This document shows positions 1 to 10,083 of a DNA stretch of 64,000 nucleotides, one piece after another. Source of the stretch: Photobacterium leiognathi (GTDB lineage: Bacteria > Pseudomonadota > Gammaproteobacteria > Enterobacterales > Vibrionaceae). The position numbers were made by a program, and so were the translations under genes. The DNA lies in contig NZ_CP131601.1 in assembly GCF_030685535.1 (NCBI RefSeq), positions 2,170,001 through 2,234,000 on the forward strand, written 5' to 3'. Positions within the stretch are counted from its first letter, which is position 1; each line of letters starts with the position of its first letter. The notes under the pieces were generated by a model, which saw only the letters and a list, made by a program, of their open reading frames with translations, was not told where the DNA came from and searched no databases.

Positions 1-50
1 AATATCAACAAAATATAACCTGTGTAGGCAAATCTTAACAGGGTTTCCCC

Positions 51-86
51 AAAGATAAAAATAAGGCTGGCAATTGCCAGCCTTAT
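51..86 (-). terminator. Rho-independent terminator downstream of udk
   Basis: A perfect palindrome at 61-86 (stem AAGGCTGGC, loop AATT) lies just past the udk stop. On the minus strand it is followed by a T-rich run (TTTTATCTTT). It ends the minus-strand transcript carrying udk. Confidence 0.85.
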
Positions 87-92
87 AAAACA

Positions 93-737
93 TTAAGAAC
101 GTAATAACTTCGCTATATGCGCTTTCAATACGTCGATTGCAATTCGGTTTTTACCACCGCGAGGAACGATGATATCAGCATATTGTTTTGACGGCTCAAT
201 AAATTGCATGAACATAGGGCGTACCGTCTTTTGATACTGAACTAATACTGATTCCATAGTACGACCACGCTCTGCAACATCACGTTGTAGACGACGTAGT
301 AAACAGATATCAAGTGGTGTATCCATGAATACGCTAGCGTGCATGATTTCACGAAGGCGTGGATCAGTAAGTAGTAAGATACCTTCTAAAATGATCACCT
401 TCTTTGGTGTCATTTGCGTGGTTTCTTTCATGCGAGTATGTTCGCTATAGCTGTACTGAGGTACTTCTACTGCTTCACCCTTCATCAATTGCTCTAGGTG
501 ATCACAAAGTAAATCATGATCCAGTGCGTTTGGGTGATCGTAGTTAGTTTTGACCCTCTCATCCATGGTCAGGTGGCTTTGATCGTTGTAGTAACAATCT
601 TCAGTAATAACACCGATCTGATGATCGCCTACTTTTTCTTTTAACTCTTTGTATACAGTACTGGCAATCAGACTTTTACCAGATGCAGAAGCACCTGCAA
701 TACCAATAATTACGCATTGGTGTGAATTTTCAGACAT
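93..737 (-). CDS. udk: Uridine kinase
   Basis: Uridine/cytidine kinase, which phosphorylates uridine and cytidine to UMP and CMP in pyrimidine salvage in the cytoplasm. The 214-residue protein matches the usual family length (213 in E. coli). The P-loop GASASGKS is at residues 15-22, and the segment ITEDCYY with the later [11 protein letters not shown] stretch is typical of the family. I chose the ATG at 737 because it aligns with the E. coli start ([15 protein letters not shown]) and has AGGTG about 8 bases upstream; a GTG four codons earlier (749) is the alternative. It lies downstream of the Mrp-type ATPase gene on the same strand and ends in a strong terminator. The identification is secure. 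Confidence 0.95.
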   Translation of the reverse strand: MSENSHQCVIIGIAGASASGKSLIASTVYKELKEKVGDHQIGVITEDCYYNDQSHLTMDERVKTNYDHPNALDHDLLCDHLEQLMKGEAVEVPQYSYSEHTRMKETTQMTPKKVIILEGILLLTDPRLREIMHASVFMDTPLDICLLRRLQRDVAERGRTMESVLVQYQKTVRPMFMQFIEPSKQYADIIVPRGGKNRIAIDVLKAHIAKLLRS

Positions 738-806
738 ATCAGAAGGCACCTGTTAGATCACGTGGCGAGATAAATAATTAAACCGCCTGATTATAAGCAG
801 TTGTGA

Positions 807-839
807 TGTCAGATGCCAACAAAAATGAGACATCTGACA
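807..839. repeat. 9-bp inverted repeat between the Mrp-type gene and udk
   Basis: TGTCAGATG at 807-815 is the exact reverse complement of CATCTGACA at 831-839, with a 15-base loop. No U-tract follows on either strand, so it is not a standard terminator. It could be an RNA hairpin or a protein-binding site ahead of udk. Confidence 0.35.
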
Positions 840-880
840 CATTTGACTACAAAACGGACGAAGCCCATCTCATAAATTTG

Positions 881-1972
881 TTACATAGTACGAATAGTAA
901 TCTGTTCAACAGCGGTTTTACCCTGCCAGTAAAGTCGACTAGCAACAGAAGCTGCCAAATCAATATACGCAGCAGCTTGTTCTGAGTTCGGCGATGCAGC
1001 CACTGTTGGCTTACCATTATCAATATCTTGGCGAACTTTAATATCAAGCGGTAACTGTGCCAACAAGGGTACTGAGTACTCTTGTGCCATTTTCGCCGCA
1101 CCACCAGTACCAAAGATATTTTCATGATGACCACAGTTACTACAAATGTGGTAACTCATGTTCTCCACAATACCAAGCACTGGCACATCCACTTTATTAA
1201 ACATGCTGATCCCTTTAATGGCATCGGCTAATGCTAAATCTTGTGGCGTAGTAACCACTAAAGCCCCTGTAACAGGAATTTGTTGGGATAAGGTTAATTG
1301 AATATCACCTGTACCCGGTGGCATATCAATAACAAGGTAATCCAGATCAGGCCACCAAGTTTCACTGATAATTTGAGCAAGGGCTTTAGATGCCATTGGA
1401 CCGCGCCAAATGGTTGCACTTTCTGCTGGTACTAAATATCCCACCGAGTTGGTGTATAAACCGCAAGACTCAATTGGCATCATCATTTTGCCATCTGGTG
1501 ATTGTGGTTTTTGATCCATAGTACCAAGCATCATTGGTACTGATGGGCCATAAATATCCGCATCAAGTAATCCAACTTTAGCCCCTTGTTGCTGAAGACC
1601 TAAAGCTAAATTAACTGATGTTGTTGATTTACCAACCCCGCCCTTGGCAGAGCTCACTACGATAATGTTTTTCACACCACGTAAAGGTTGCTTGTTTTCA
1701 ACCGCCAGCGTTGCCACTTTACAGCGCACATTAAAAGCAGCATTTGCTGCAATTGCGCCACTGCTTTGTTGGCTTGAAATCCAATCTTCAAGCTCATTAA
1801 TCAGCTCAGCGGCTGCAAACGGGATGGTGATACTAATCAAGCCATCAGCAGACACAGAAACCAAATTCGGCACATCCGCCCACTCGGGATTAAGAAGAGG
1901 GTGTTCAAATAAATTCAGCCATTGGCATATATCACCAACACTCTGAAAACGATGAGTGACATCGTTAGTCAT
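881..1972 (-). CDS. apbC: Mrp/ApbC-type iron-sulfur cluster carrier ATPase
   Basis: P-loop ATPase of the Mrp/NBP35 family, which binds and hands over iron-sulfur clusters to apo-proteins in the cytoplasm. The 363-residue protein has an N-terminal DUF59/MIP18-like region (about 10-65), a deviant Walker A motif KGGVGKST near residue 110, DADIYGPS after it, and a CSNCG motif (CxxC) in the C-terminal third, the expected cluster ligand. The ATG at 1972 has GGAG 8 bases upstream; an ATG five codons earlier (1987) lacks such a site. It is divergent from metG, the same pairing as mrp-metG in E. coli. The shared 242-bp spacer should hold both promoters. Confidence 0.92.
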   Translation of the reverse strand: MTNDVTHRFQSVGDICQWLNLFEHPLLNPEWADVPNLVSVSADGLISITIPFAAAELINELEDWISSQQSSGAIAANAAFNVRCKVATLAVENKQPLRGVKNIIVVSSAKGGVGKSTTSVNLALGLQQQGAKVGLLDADIYGPSVPMMLGTMDQKPQSPDGKMMMPIESCGLYTNSVGYLVPAESATIWRGPMASKALAQIISETWWPDLDYLVIDMPPGTGDIQLTLSQQIPVTGALVVTTPQDLALADAIKGISMFNKVDVPVLGIVENMSYHICSNCGHHENIFGTGGAAKMAQEYSVPLLAQLPLDIKVRQDIDNGKPTVAASPNSEQAAAYIDLAASVASRLYWQGKTAVEQITIRTM

Positions 1973-2214
1973 GTTAACGCTCCACATAATGTATTAGCAA
2001 TTAAGCAACAAATTGATGTTAATTAAAGCAATTAACCCACTGTTGCATCGCTATTTTTACTTGTTTTACTCAATGCTACCATCAAAGCAATACCACTGCC
2101 CTATCTCACGTGTTTTTAAACAGAGAAAACCGTATCTGATGCTAGGAATAACGCCTGCCATCAGGTAGTATTTACAGCTACGTTTTTTACCCATCATGAG
2201 CGAAATAAGTAATT

Positions 2215-4260
2215 ATGGCTGCAAATCCAAGAAAAATTCTGGTTACCTGCGCCCTACCGTACGCTAACGGTTCTATCCACTTAGGTCACATGCTTGAGCA
2301 TGTACAAGCGGATATTTGGGTGCGCTACCAGCGCCTTCGCGGCAACGAAGTTCATTTCATCTGTGCAGACGACGCACACGGTACTCCAATCATGCTTAAG
2401 GCCCAGCAGATGGGTATGGAACCTGAGCAAATGATTGCAGAAGTTAGCAAAGAGCACCAAGCTGATTTTGCTGGCTTCGATATTGATTTTAGCAACTACC
2501 ACAGCACGCATTCACCAGAAAACCGTGAATTAGCGTCTTTTGTGTACACTCAGCTAAAAGAAAAAGGTTTTATCACTAGCCGTACTATTTCTCAGCTGTT
2601 TGACCCTGAGAAAGAAATGTTCCTACCGGATCGTTTCGTAAAAGGTACTTGTCCTAAGTGTAAAGCTGAAGATCAATACGGCGATAACTGTGATAACTGT
2701 GGCGAAACTTACAGCCCAACAGATTTGATCAACCCTAAATCTGCTGTATCTGGTGCGACACCAGTAATGAAAGATTCAGAGCACTTCTTCTTCGACCTGC
2801 CTCAGTTTGAAAGCATGTTAAAAGAGTGGACAAAATCTGGCGCTCTTCAAGACGAAACTGCAAACAAAATGCAGGAGTGGTTTGAGTCTGGTCTTCAGCA
2901 GTGGGATATCTCACGTGATGCACCATACTTCGGTTTTGAAATCCCAGGTGAAACTGGCAAATACTTCTACGTATGGCTAGACGCACCTATCGGTTACATG
3001 GGTTCATTCAAAAACCTATGTGACAAGCGTGGCGATCTAAACTTCGATGAGTACTGGAATAAAGACAGCTCTACAGAGCTATACCACTTCATCGGTAAAG
3101 ACATTGTTTACTTCCACAGCCTATTCTGACCAGCAATGCTAGATGGTGCAGGTTTCCGTAAGCCAAACAATGTATTCGTACACGGCTACGTAACCGTAAA
3201 CGGCGCGAAAATGTCTAAGTCTAAAGGTACTTTCATTAAAGCTGGTACTTACTTGAAGCACTTAGATCCTGAATGTCTACGTTACTACTACGCTGCGAAA
3301 CTAAACAGCCGTATTGACGATCTAGATTTGAACCTAGAAGACTTCACACAGCGTGTTAACAGTGACGTTGTAAACAAGATTGTTAACCTTGCTTCACGTA
3401 ACGCAGGTTTCATCGCTAAACGTTTTGACGGCAAGCTATCAGACAACTTCGTAGAGCCTGAGCTATACGCAGAATTCGTTGCAGCTGCTGATCGCATCGG
3501 TGAACTATACGAAAGCCGTGAATACGGTCGTGCTATTCGTGAGATCACAGCGCTAGCTGATAAAGCAAACCAATACGTTGATGAGAAAGCACCTTGGGTT
3601 GTTGCGAAACAAGAAGGCAAAGATCAAGAACTACAAGAAATTTGTACTGTTGGTATTAACCTGTTCCGCGTGCTAATGGCTTACCTAAAACCTGTAATGC
3701 CAAAACTTGCAGAGCGTAGCGAAGCATTCCTAAACGAAACACTAACGTGGGAATCAATTGCTCAGCCACTAACTGCACACGAAGTAACGAAGTTTAAAGC
3801 ACTATTTAACCGCATCGATCCTGCACACGTTGCTGCGATGGTTGAATCATCTAAGGAAGAAGCAGCAGCAGATAAGGCAGCGGCTGAAGCTGCAGCAAAA
3901 CCTACAAGCCCGCTTACAGAAGAGCCAATTGAAGCTGAAATCGAATTTGACGATTTTGCTAAAGTTGATCTACGTATTGCTAAAATCGTCTCTTGCGAAT
4001 CAGTACCAAAAGCTAACAAACTGCTTAAATTCCAATTAGATATTGGCGGTGAAATGCGCCAAGTATTCTCTGGTATTAAGGCAGCTTATGAGCCAGAAGA
4101 GCTTGTAGGTAAACTAACAGTTGTTGTTGCTAACCTAAAGCCTCGTAAGATGAAGTTCGGCATGTCTGAAGGCATGATCTTAGCGGCAGGGCCTGGTGGT
4201 AAAGATCTTTGGATCCTTGAACCACACGAAGGTGCACAGCCAGGTATGCGTGTAATGTAA
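2215..4260 (+). pseudogene. metG: Methionyl-tRNA synthetase interrupted by an in-frame UGA
   Basis: Class I methionyl-tRNA synthetase, which charges tRNA-Met. The reading frame is full length (681 codons besides the stop) and collinear with E. coli MetG, but codon 305 (3127-3129) is TGA. Homologues have Trp there (SLFWPAM in E. coli, SLF-stop-PAM here), so the change is TGG to TGA. All landmarks are present on both sides: HLGH at 22-25, the zinc-knuckle cysteines from about residue 144, KMSKS at 332-336 and a C-terminal Trbp111-like tRNA-binding domain (about 575-681). The frame stays open after the stop, with no further lesion. MetG is normally essential, so the UGA is a sequencing error, is read through (a UGA mis-read by tRNA-Trp would restore the native residue), or another metG exists elsewhere. 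The downstream ATG at 3136 has no evident ribosome-binding site. Gene identity is certain; its state is not. Confidence 0.9.
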
Positions 4261-4279
4261 GTTATTCTTACATAATGAT

Positions 4280-4305
4280 AAGGGCACATCATGTGCCCTT
4301 TTTTA
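4280..4305 (+). terminator. Terminator after metG
   Basis: A 10-bp stem, AAGGGCACAT / ATGTGCCCTT, with a one-base centre is followed by TTTTATT, 20 bp past the metG stop. Confidence 0.85.
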
Positions 4306-4694
4306 TTGCCATAATTTACTCTATTCATTTTATTGAATTTTTATGCCTTCTTGTTTTGCCACATAATTGTTAATTTATAAAATATAGCCATTAAGATCTT
4401 TCTATAAGACTAAATTACATGACGATTCTCAGACGATGAGACTAGTCATGTCACATATTGCAAAGTAATGAATAGTGAAAATACGTGATATATCCTAAAT
4501 AAAAACAACCCAATTGTTAATTTTTGGTTATAAAAACCACCAAATAACTTTAATAAAATATAAAAAACGTGACGAGAGCCATATAGTTATATTTTGATCT
4601 TATTTTTACTTAGGTTGATAGATTGAACTCCTGATAGTCTCTTTGTGGCTCTGATATACAGATGGACAGAGTGCATAATTATAAGGAAGATCCC
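4306..4694. other. AT-rich intergenic region upstream of the symporter gene
   Basis: About 390 bp between the metG terminator and the symporter start codon. No coding frame, RNA gene or clear operator was seen. It must hold the symporter promoter; its length would allow regulator sites, but I cannot name one. Confidence 0.4.
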
Positions 4695-6008
4695 ATGTCA
4701 ACAACAAAGAAAAAAATGTCTCTTACATCCCGAGTGATCCTCGGTATGCTACTAGGTATTCTCACCGGATTTTTAATTCGCACCTTTTTTGCTGATATCA
4801 CTTTTATCCATGAATACATCGTTAACGGTCTGTTCGATGTGGGTGGAAAAATTTTTATTGCCAGCTTAAAGATGCTTGTTGTTCCACTCGTGTTTGTATC
4901 ACTTGTTTGCGGTACGAGCTCGCTTAAAGATATTGCAACACTAGGCCGCTTAGGTGGTAAAACTGTAGCGTTTTATTTAGCAACCACAGCCATTGCAATT
5001 ACCCTTGCACTATTTCTAGCTAACGTTTTCAAGCCAGGTGCAGGTGCCGATCTAAGTGCTGCAACGACCTTTGTTGCGAAAGAAGCACCTACGCTAGGTA
5101 GCGTAATCGTAGGCATGTTCCCAACCAACCCAATTAGCTCAATGGCAAACGGTAACACCCTTCAAATCATCGTATTTGCTGTGTTATTCGGTATTGCTAT
5201 CAGTGCTGCGGGTAAACCTGGTGAACGTATTGCCGAAATCTTCAAAGATCTTAATGAAGTGATCATGAAGCTAGTTGCGCTACTGATGAACATTGCCCCA
5301 TTTGGTGTGTTCTTCTTAATGGCAAAACTGTTCACAGGTTTAGGTCTAGATGCCATCTTTAACCTAATTAACTACTTCTTAGTACTTGTTGCTGCATTAC
5401 TGATCCACGGTTTAGTCACCTACAGTGCTATGCTAAAAATCTTCACAGGTTTAAGTCCAATTACTTTCCTGAAGAAGATGGAAGATGCCGTGATGTTTGC
5501 ATTCTCAACTGCATCGTCGAACGCAACGATTCCAGTAACTATGGAAACAGCAACGAAGCGTTTAGGTGTTAACAATAAAATTGCATCATTTACTGTACCG
5601 CTAGGTGCGACCATCAATATGGACGGCACAGCAATCATGCAAGGTGTGGCGACAGTATTCATCGCTCAAGCCTTTAACATTGATTTGAGCATGGGCGACT
5701 ATCTAGCCGTTATTGTTACAGCAACTTTAGCTTCTGTAGGTACTGCTGGTGTACCAGGTGTTGGTCTAATCATGCTTGCAATGGTACTGAACCAAGTAGG
5801 TCTACCGATTGAGGGTATCGCTATTATCATGGGTGTTGACCGTCTACTTGATATGATCCGTACAGCAGTGAATATCACTGGTGATTCAGTTGTATCGTGT
5901 ATCGTTGCTAAAACTGAAAACGAACTTGATATTGAACGTTTTAATGACCCACAAGCCGCAGTTGAAGACGAGAAAGTTAACTTCCATCCTCTAAAGCAAG
6001 AATCATAG
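4695..6008 (+). CDS. Dicarboxylate/amino acid:cation symporter (SLC1/DAACS family)
   Basis: Inner-membrane secondary transporter of the glutamate/aspartate/dicarboxylate symporter family, importing a carboxylic substrate with protons or sodium. The 437-residue protein has about eight membrane segments plus the two re-entrant hairpins. The serine-rich HP1 stretch FSTASSNATIP, the NMDGTAIMQG motif of helix 7, the HP2 stretch ASVGTAGVPG and the helix-8 motif DMIRTAVNITGD are all visible. The ATG at 4695 has AAGGAA 7 bases upstream; an in-frame ATG at 4662 does not. It is monocistronic, with a terminator on each side. The substrate cannot be fixed from sequence: the helix-8 Arg in DMIRT is typical of acidic amino acid/dicarboxylate carriers (GltP/DctA type). 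Confidence 0.9.
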   Translation: MSTTKKKMSLTSRVILGMLLGILTGFLIRTFFADITFIHEYIVNGLFDVGGKIFIASLKMLVVPLVFVSLVCGTSSLKDIATLGRLGGKTVAFYLATTAIAITLALFLANVFKPGAGADLSAATTFVAKEAPTLGSVIVGMFPTNPISSMANGNTLQIIVFAVLFGIAISAAGKPGERIAEIFKDLNEVIMKLVALLMNIAPFGVFFLMAKLFTGLGLDAIFNLINYFLVLVAALLIHGLVTYSAMLKIFTGLSPITFLKKMEDAVMFAFSTASSNATIPVTMETATKRLGVNNKIASFTVPLGATINMDGTAIMQGVATVFIAQAFNIDLSMGDYLAVIVTATLASVGTAGVPGVGLIMLAMVLNQVGLPIEGIAIIMGVDRLLDMIRTAVNITGDSVVSCIVAKTENELDIERFNDPQAAVEDEKVNFHPLKQES

Positions 6009-6036
6009 AAGATCATAAAATTCTTCATCTATAAAT

Positions 6037-6062
6037 AAGGCGCCTTGATGGCGCCTTTTTCC
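6037..6062 (+). terminator. Terminator after the symporter gene
   Basis: The stem AAGGCGCC / GGCGCCTT with loop TTGAT is followed by TTTTTCC, about 30 bp past the stop codon. Confidence 0.85.
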
Positions 6063-6239
6063 TTACTGCTCTTACCTTATCTCAAACGCGCTATCTTGGT
6101 GCAATTGAACAGATATCGTTCAACAAATCGCTTGCAAACTTATTCCGAAACTCTTAATTCATTGTTTTTAAATGATTTTTAAAATAGGCACAAGGATTGC
6201 CTATTTAGTAAAAACACATTAGATATCGAGGGAAGCATT

Positions 6240-7088
6240 ATGTGGTTAGTAGGAGCTCTGACTATTGCACTGTTGGCTATTTATTTCTGGTTTCAAAAAC
6301 TACAAAAAAATAATAACCAATTAAAAAGACAATTTGAACAAATAATGATGCTACGACAATTGATAGAATTCATTCGCTATCACCGTCGTTTTTGCCACCA
6401 GAAGCTGGCTCATCCAAACAAAAACGTTGCATTTGATGAATCCGCCAACGTCAAAACGCATATCATGAAGGAAACCTTAACATCATTAATTCATCTGGCT
6501 GACAGTAATCACAAGCCCATGTTTCGAATCTTACGTAAAGAGATACAAACCTTATTAACTGAATGCCATGAATATACTTTACAGCGCAGCCAAACCATTC
6601 ATGGACGTATTATTCGCCATATTATGTATCTTATTGATGATGTCGTGAGCTCTGCCCTATTAACCTCAGAGAAAGATCATGCGTTCGAGCACTATCAAGC
6701 GGCTTGGCCTATTATTTTAAACTCGCTAGATAATCTTCACCGTTTTCGATGGACGATAGATCACTACCCAATCAAAAGTAATATTTATCAACGTGAACTT
6801 AAGACCCATATCAAAATGATCCAACGGCGTTTAGGGCAAATTCAAATGCTAAGCCAACAACAACCACCGACTTGGCCGATTGAAAAACTGCTCCCTAACT
6901 TTTTAGCACTTTCTTTTGAAACGCCTGATGAGAAAGGATTAAAGGAAGGACTGTATCGTTGCTCATTTCAAATCTCAGACACGATTTTCCAGTATTTTGA
7001 TTTGATCTTAGCGGATATTGCCGATGAACTTACCATTGAAGCTCCGAGCTTAACAGCATGTCTCGCTGATCATGACTGTCAAAAATAA
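6240..7088 (+). CDS. Hypothetical protein with one N-terminal membrane helix
   Basis: I do not recognise this 282-residue protein. It starts with a single hydrophobic helix (about residues 2-18, LVGALTIALLAIYFWF), then a basic linker and a largely alpha-helical cytoplasmic or periplasmic part rich in His, Arg, Gln and Leu, with no enzyme motif I can name. GAGGGA lies 8 bases before the ATG. It stands alone between two terminators. Its original downstream terminator was split by the insertion sequence that begins 20 bp past its stop, but the element carries a replacement terminator at 7123-7154. It is probably a real family-restricted gene, given its clean start signal and sustained reading frame. 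Confidence 0.7.
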   Translation: MWLVGALTIALLAIYFWFQKLQKNNNQLKRQFEQIMMLRQLIEFIRYHRRFCHQKLAHPNKNVAFDESANVKTHIMKETLTSLIHLADSNHKPMFRILRKEIQTLLTECHEYTLQRSQTIHGRIIRHIMYLIDDVVSSALLTSEKDHAFEHYQAAWPIILNSLDNLHRFRWTIDHYPIKSNIYQRELKTHIKMIQRRLGQIQMLSQQQPPTWPIEKLLPNFLALSFETPDEKGLKEGLYRCSFQISDTIFQYFDLILADIADELTIEAPSLTACLADHDCQK

Positions 7089-7097
7089 AAAAACCCA

Positions 7098-7107
7098 GCA
7101 CGATGGC
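7098..7107 (+). repeat. Left copy of the 10-bp target-site duplication
   Basis: GCACGATGGC directly precedes the left end of the insertion sequence and is repeated exactly at 8611-8620 after the right end. Removing the element and one copy restores AAACCCAGC-ACGATG-GCTGGGTTT, a terminator hairpin. Confidence 0.9.
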
Positions 7108-7122
7108 CTGTCTCTTATACAC

Positions 7123-7154
7123 AAATCCCTAAGCCAATGCTTGGGGATTTTTTT
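7123..7154 (+). terminator. Intrinsic terminator inside the left end of the insertion sequence
   Basis: A 12-bp stem (AAATCCCTAAGC / GCTTGGGGATTT, one G-U pair, loop CAAT) is followed by a run of seven Ts, starting 15 bp inside the element and upstream of the transposase gene. It would stop transcription entering from the neighbouring gene before the transposase, and now also serves as that gene's terminator. Confidence 0.75.
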
Positions 7155-7207
7155 GAACTAATTTTATGTTTCATGCTCTGATCATCTAAGCAATGATAAG
7201 GATGATT

Positions 7208-8599
7208 ATGATGACCTATATAGAACCAACTCTTTGGGCTCAAAAACAATTCGGTCAAGCCGACCTTAATGACCCAAGACGCACTCAAAGACTCGTTGCT
7301 CTAGCTACCTCTCTGGCTGAACAACCTGGTATCCCTATCTCAAAACTCATCATCTCCCCAGCCGATATGGAAGGGGCTTATCGCTTTATTCGTAATGACC
7401 AAATCAAAGCAGAAGATATTGCAGAAGCTGTATTCTATGTCACAGCACAAGAAGCTTTAGAGCAACAAACACTGCTTGCATTGGAAGATACCACTTCTCT
7501 AAGTTACTCACATCACAGCATACAAGATACACTCGGGCATTCCAATCAAGGTAATCGACACCGAGCAATGTTCGTTCATTCAACATTGCTTTTTGCTCCC
7601 GAAACTCACACTGTGGTTGGTTTAATCGAACAACAACGCTGGACCCGAGATATTGAAAAACGTGGTCAAAGACACCAGCACGCAACTCGACCATACAAAG
7701 AAAAAGAAAGTTATAAATGGGAACAAGCATCTCGCCATGTTGCAGAGCGACTAGGCGAGAAAATGTCAGAGGTTATTTCTGTATGTGATAGAGAAGCCGA
7801 TTTATTCGAGTACCTCACTTACAAGCACGAGCAACAACAACGATTTATCGTTCGCTCAATGCAAAGTCGCTGTATCGAGGAGCATGATAATCTTCTTTAT
7901 GACTACGCTTCCAAGTTGTTATCAGCAGGAAGCAAAGAGCTAAAAATACCGCAAAAAGGCGGTCGTAAGTCCCGCACGGCTCATCTAGACATCAAATATG
8001 CTCCCGTGACACTTAAGTCTCCCGCCAATAAAAAAGAGTTCGATAATATCTCTCTCTACTATGTTGGATGTATAGAGCAAGGTGAGAGTGACGACAAGCT
8101 CGCATGGCATTTACTGACATCAGAGCCTGTAACGAACAAAGAGGAAGCACTTAACATCGTCAGTTATTATGAGCGTCGTTGGCTGATAGAAGATTTTCAC
8201 AAGGTTTGGAAAAGTGAAGGCACGCAAGTTGAACAACTGAGAATGCAAAGTAAAGATAACTTAGAAAGGCTCAGTGTTATTTTGGCATTTATTGCTACTC
8301 GTTTACTCCAGTTAAGATTTATGAACGAATCTAAAGAGTTATCTAGTAGCTGTTGTGAACGGGTGTTAAAAGGTAAAGCGTGGAAGCTTATGTGGTTAAA
8401 ATTGGAGAAGAAAAAGCTGCCCAAAGAAGCACCAAATATATCGTGGGCTTACAAAAGTATTGCACGGTTAGGTGGTTGGAAAGATACCAAGCGGACGGGT
8501 CGCGCTTCTGTAAAGACATTATGGCAAGGATGGTTTAGGTTACAAACCATCCTTGAAGGATATGAACTAGCTAAGTCTCTTGAACACAATGACTTGTGA
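7208..8599 (+). CDS. IS4-family (IS50-group) DDE transposase
   Basis: Cut-and-paste transposase acting on the ends of its own element. The 463-residue protein is close to Tn5 Tnp in length (476). The N-terminal DNA-binding part contains LNDPRRTQRL and EGAYRFIRN, both recognisable in Tn5 Tnp. The catalytic triad is visible as the Asp in LALEDTTSL, the Asp in VCDREADLFEYL and the Glu in the YREK signature YERRWLIEDFHKVWK. ATGs at 7202, 7208 and 7211 compete; AAGGA at 7198-7202 best serves 7208 or 7211. A GATC lies about 25 bp upstream, so Dam control as in IS50 is possible. The frame is intact, so the element may be active. Confidence 0.93.
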   Translation: MMTYIEPTLWAQKQFGQADLNDPRRTQRLVALATSLAEQPGIPISKLIISPADMEGAYRFIRNDQIKAEDIAEAVFYVTAQEALEQQTLLALEDTTSLSYSHHSIQDTLGHSNQGNRHRAMFVHSTLLFAPETHTVVGLIEQQRWTRDIEKRGQRHQHATRPYKEKESYKWEQASRHVAERLGEKMSEVISVCDREADLFEYLTYKHEQQQRFIVRSMQSRCIEEHDNLLYDYASKLLSAGSKELKIPQKGGRKSRTAHLDIKYAPVTLKSPANKKEFDNISLYYVGCIEQGESDDKLAWHLLTSEPVTNKEEALNIVSYYERRWLIEDFHKVWKSEGTQVEQLRMQSKDNLERLSVILAFIATRLLQLRFMNESKELSSSCCERVLKGKAWKLMWLKLEKKKLPKEAPNISWAYKSIARLGGWKDTKRTGRASVKTLWQGWFRLQTILEGYELAKSLEHNDL

Positions 8600-8610
8600 T
8601 CAAGAGACAG

Positions 8611-8620
8611 GCACGATGGC
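8611..8620 (+). repeat. Right copy of the 10-bp target-site duplication
   Basis: GCACGATGGC follows the right end of the insertion sequence directly and is identical to 7098-7107. The adjoining CTGGGTTTTC is the right half of the split terminator hairpin that once also served serS. Confidence 0.9.
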
Positions 8621-8646
8621 TGGGTTTTCAAACAACAAATCAGAAA

Positions 8647-9969
<1,323 letters not shown>

Positions 9970-10083
9970 TTAATATTCTGAAATGCACGTTATTTAGGCT
10001 ATTTTAGTGAAAATAGCCTGTAATGTAGGAAGGCAGTTCTCTCATGTCACTGCCAGTGGTTTAACGATACCCAAAAAGCCTTA

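Larger units (their letters stand above)
7108..8610 (+). mobile_element. Complete insertion sequence, IS4 family, IS50 group (1503 bp)
   Basis: The element is bounded by 19-bp terminal inverted repeats, CTGTCTCTTATACACAAAT (left) and CTGTCTCTTGATCACAAGT (right, read inward), with 15 of 19 matching. They closely resemble the outside and inside ends of IS50/Tn5; the right end keeps the GATC Dam site typical of the IS50 inside end. A 10-bp direct repeat flanks it. It holds one intact transposase gene pointing away from the outside-like end, as in IS50. The intact ends, gene and exact duplication suggest recent insertion. It carries no cargo genes. Confidence 0.95.

Noticed and set aside
3136..4260. 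Second half of metG as an independent gene starting at ATG 3136
   Set aside because: No ribosome-binding site, and the sequence is the exact continuation of MetG; a stand-alone product would lack the HIGH motif.
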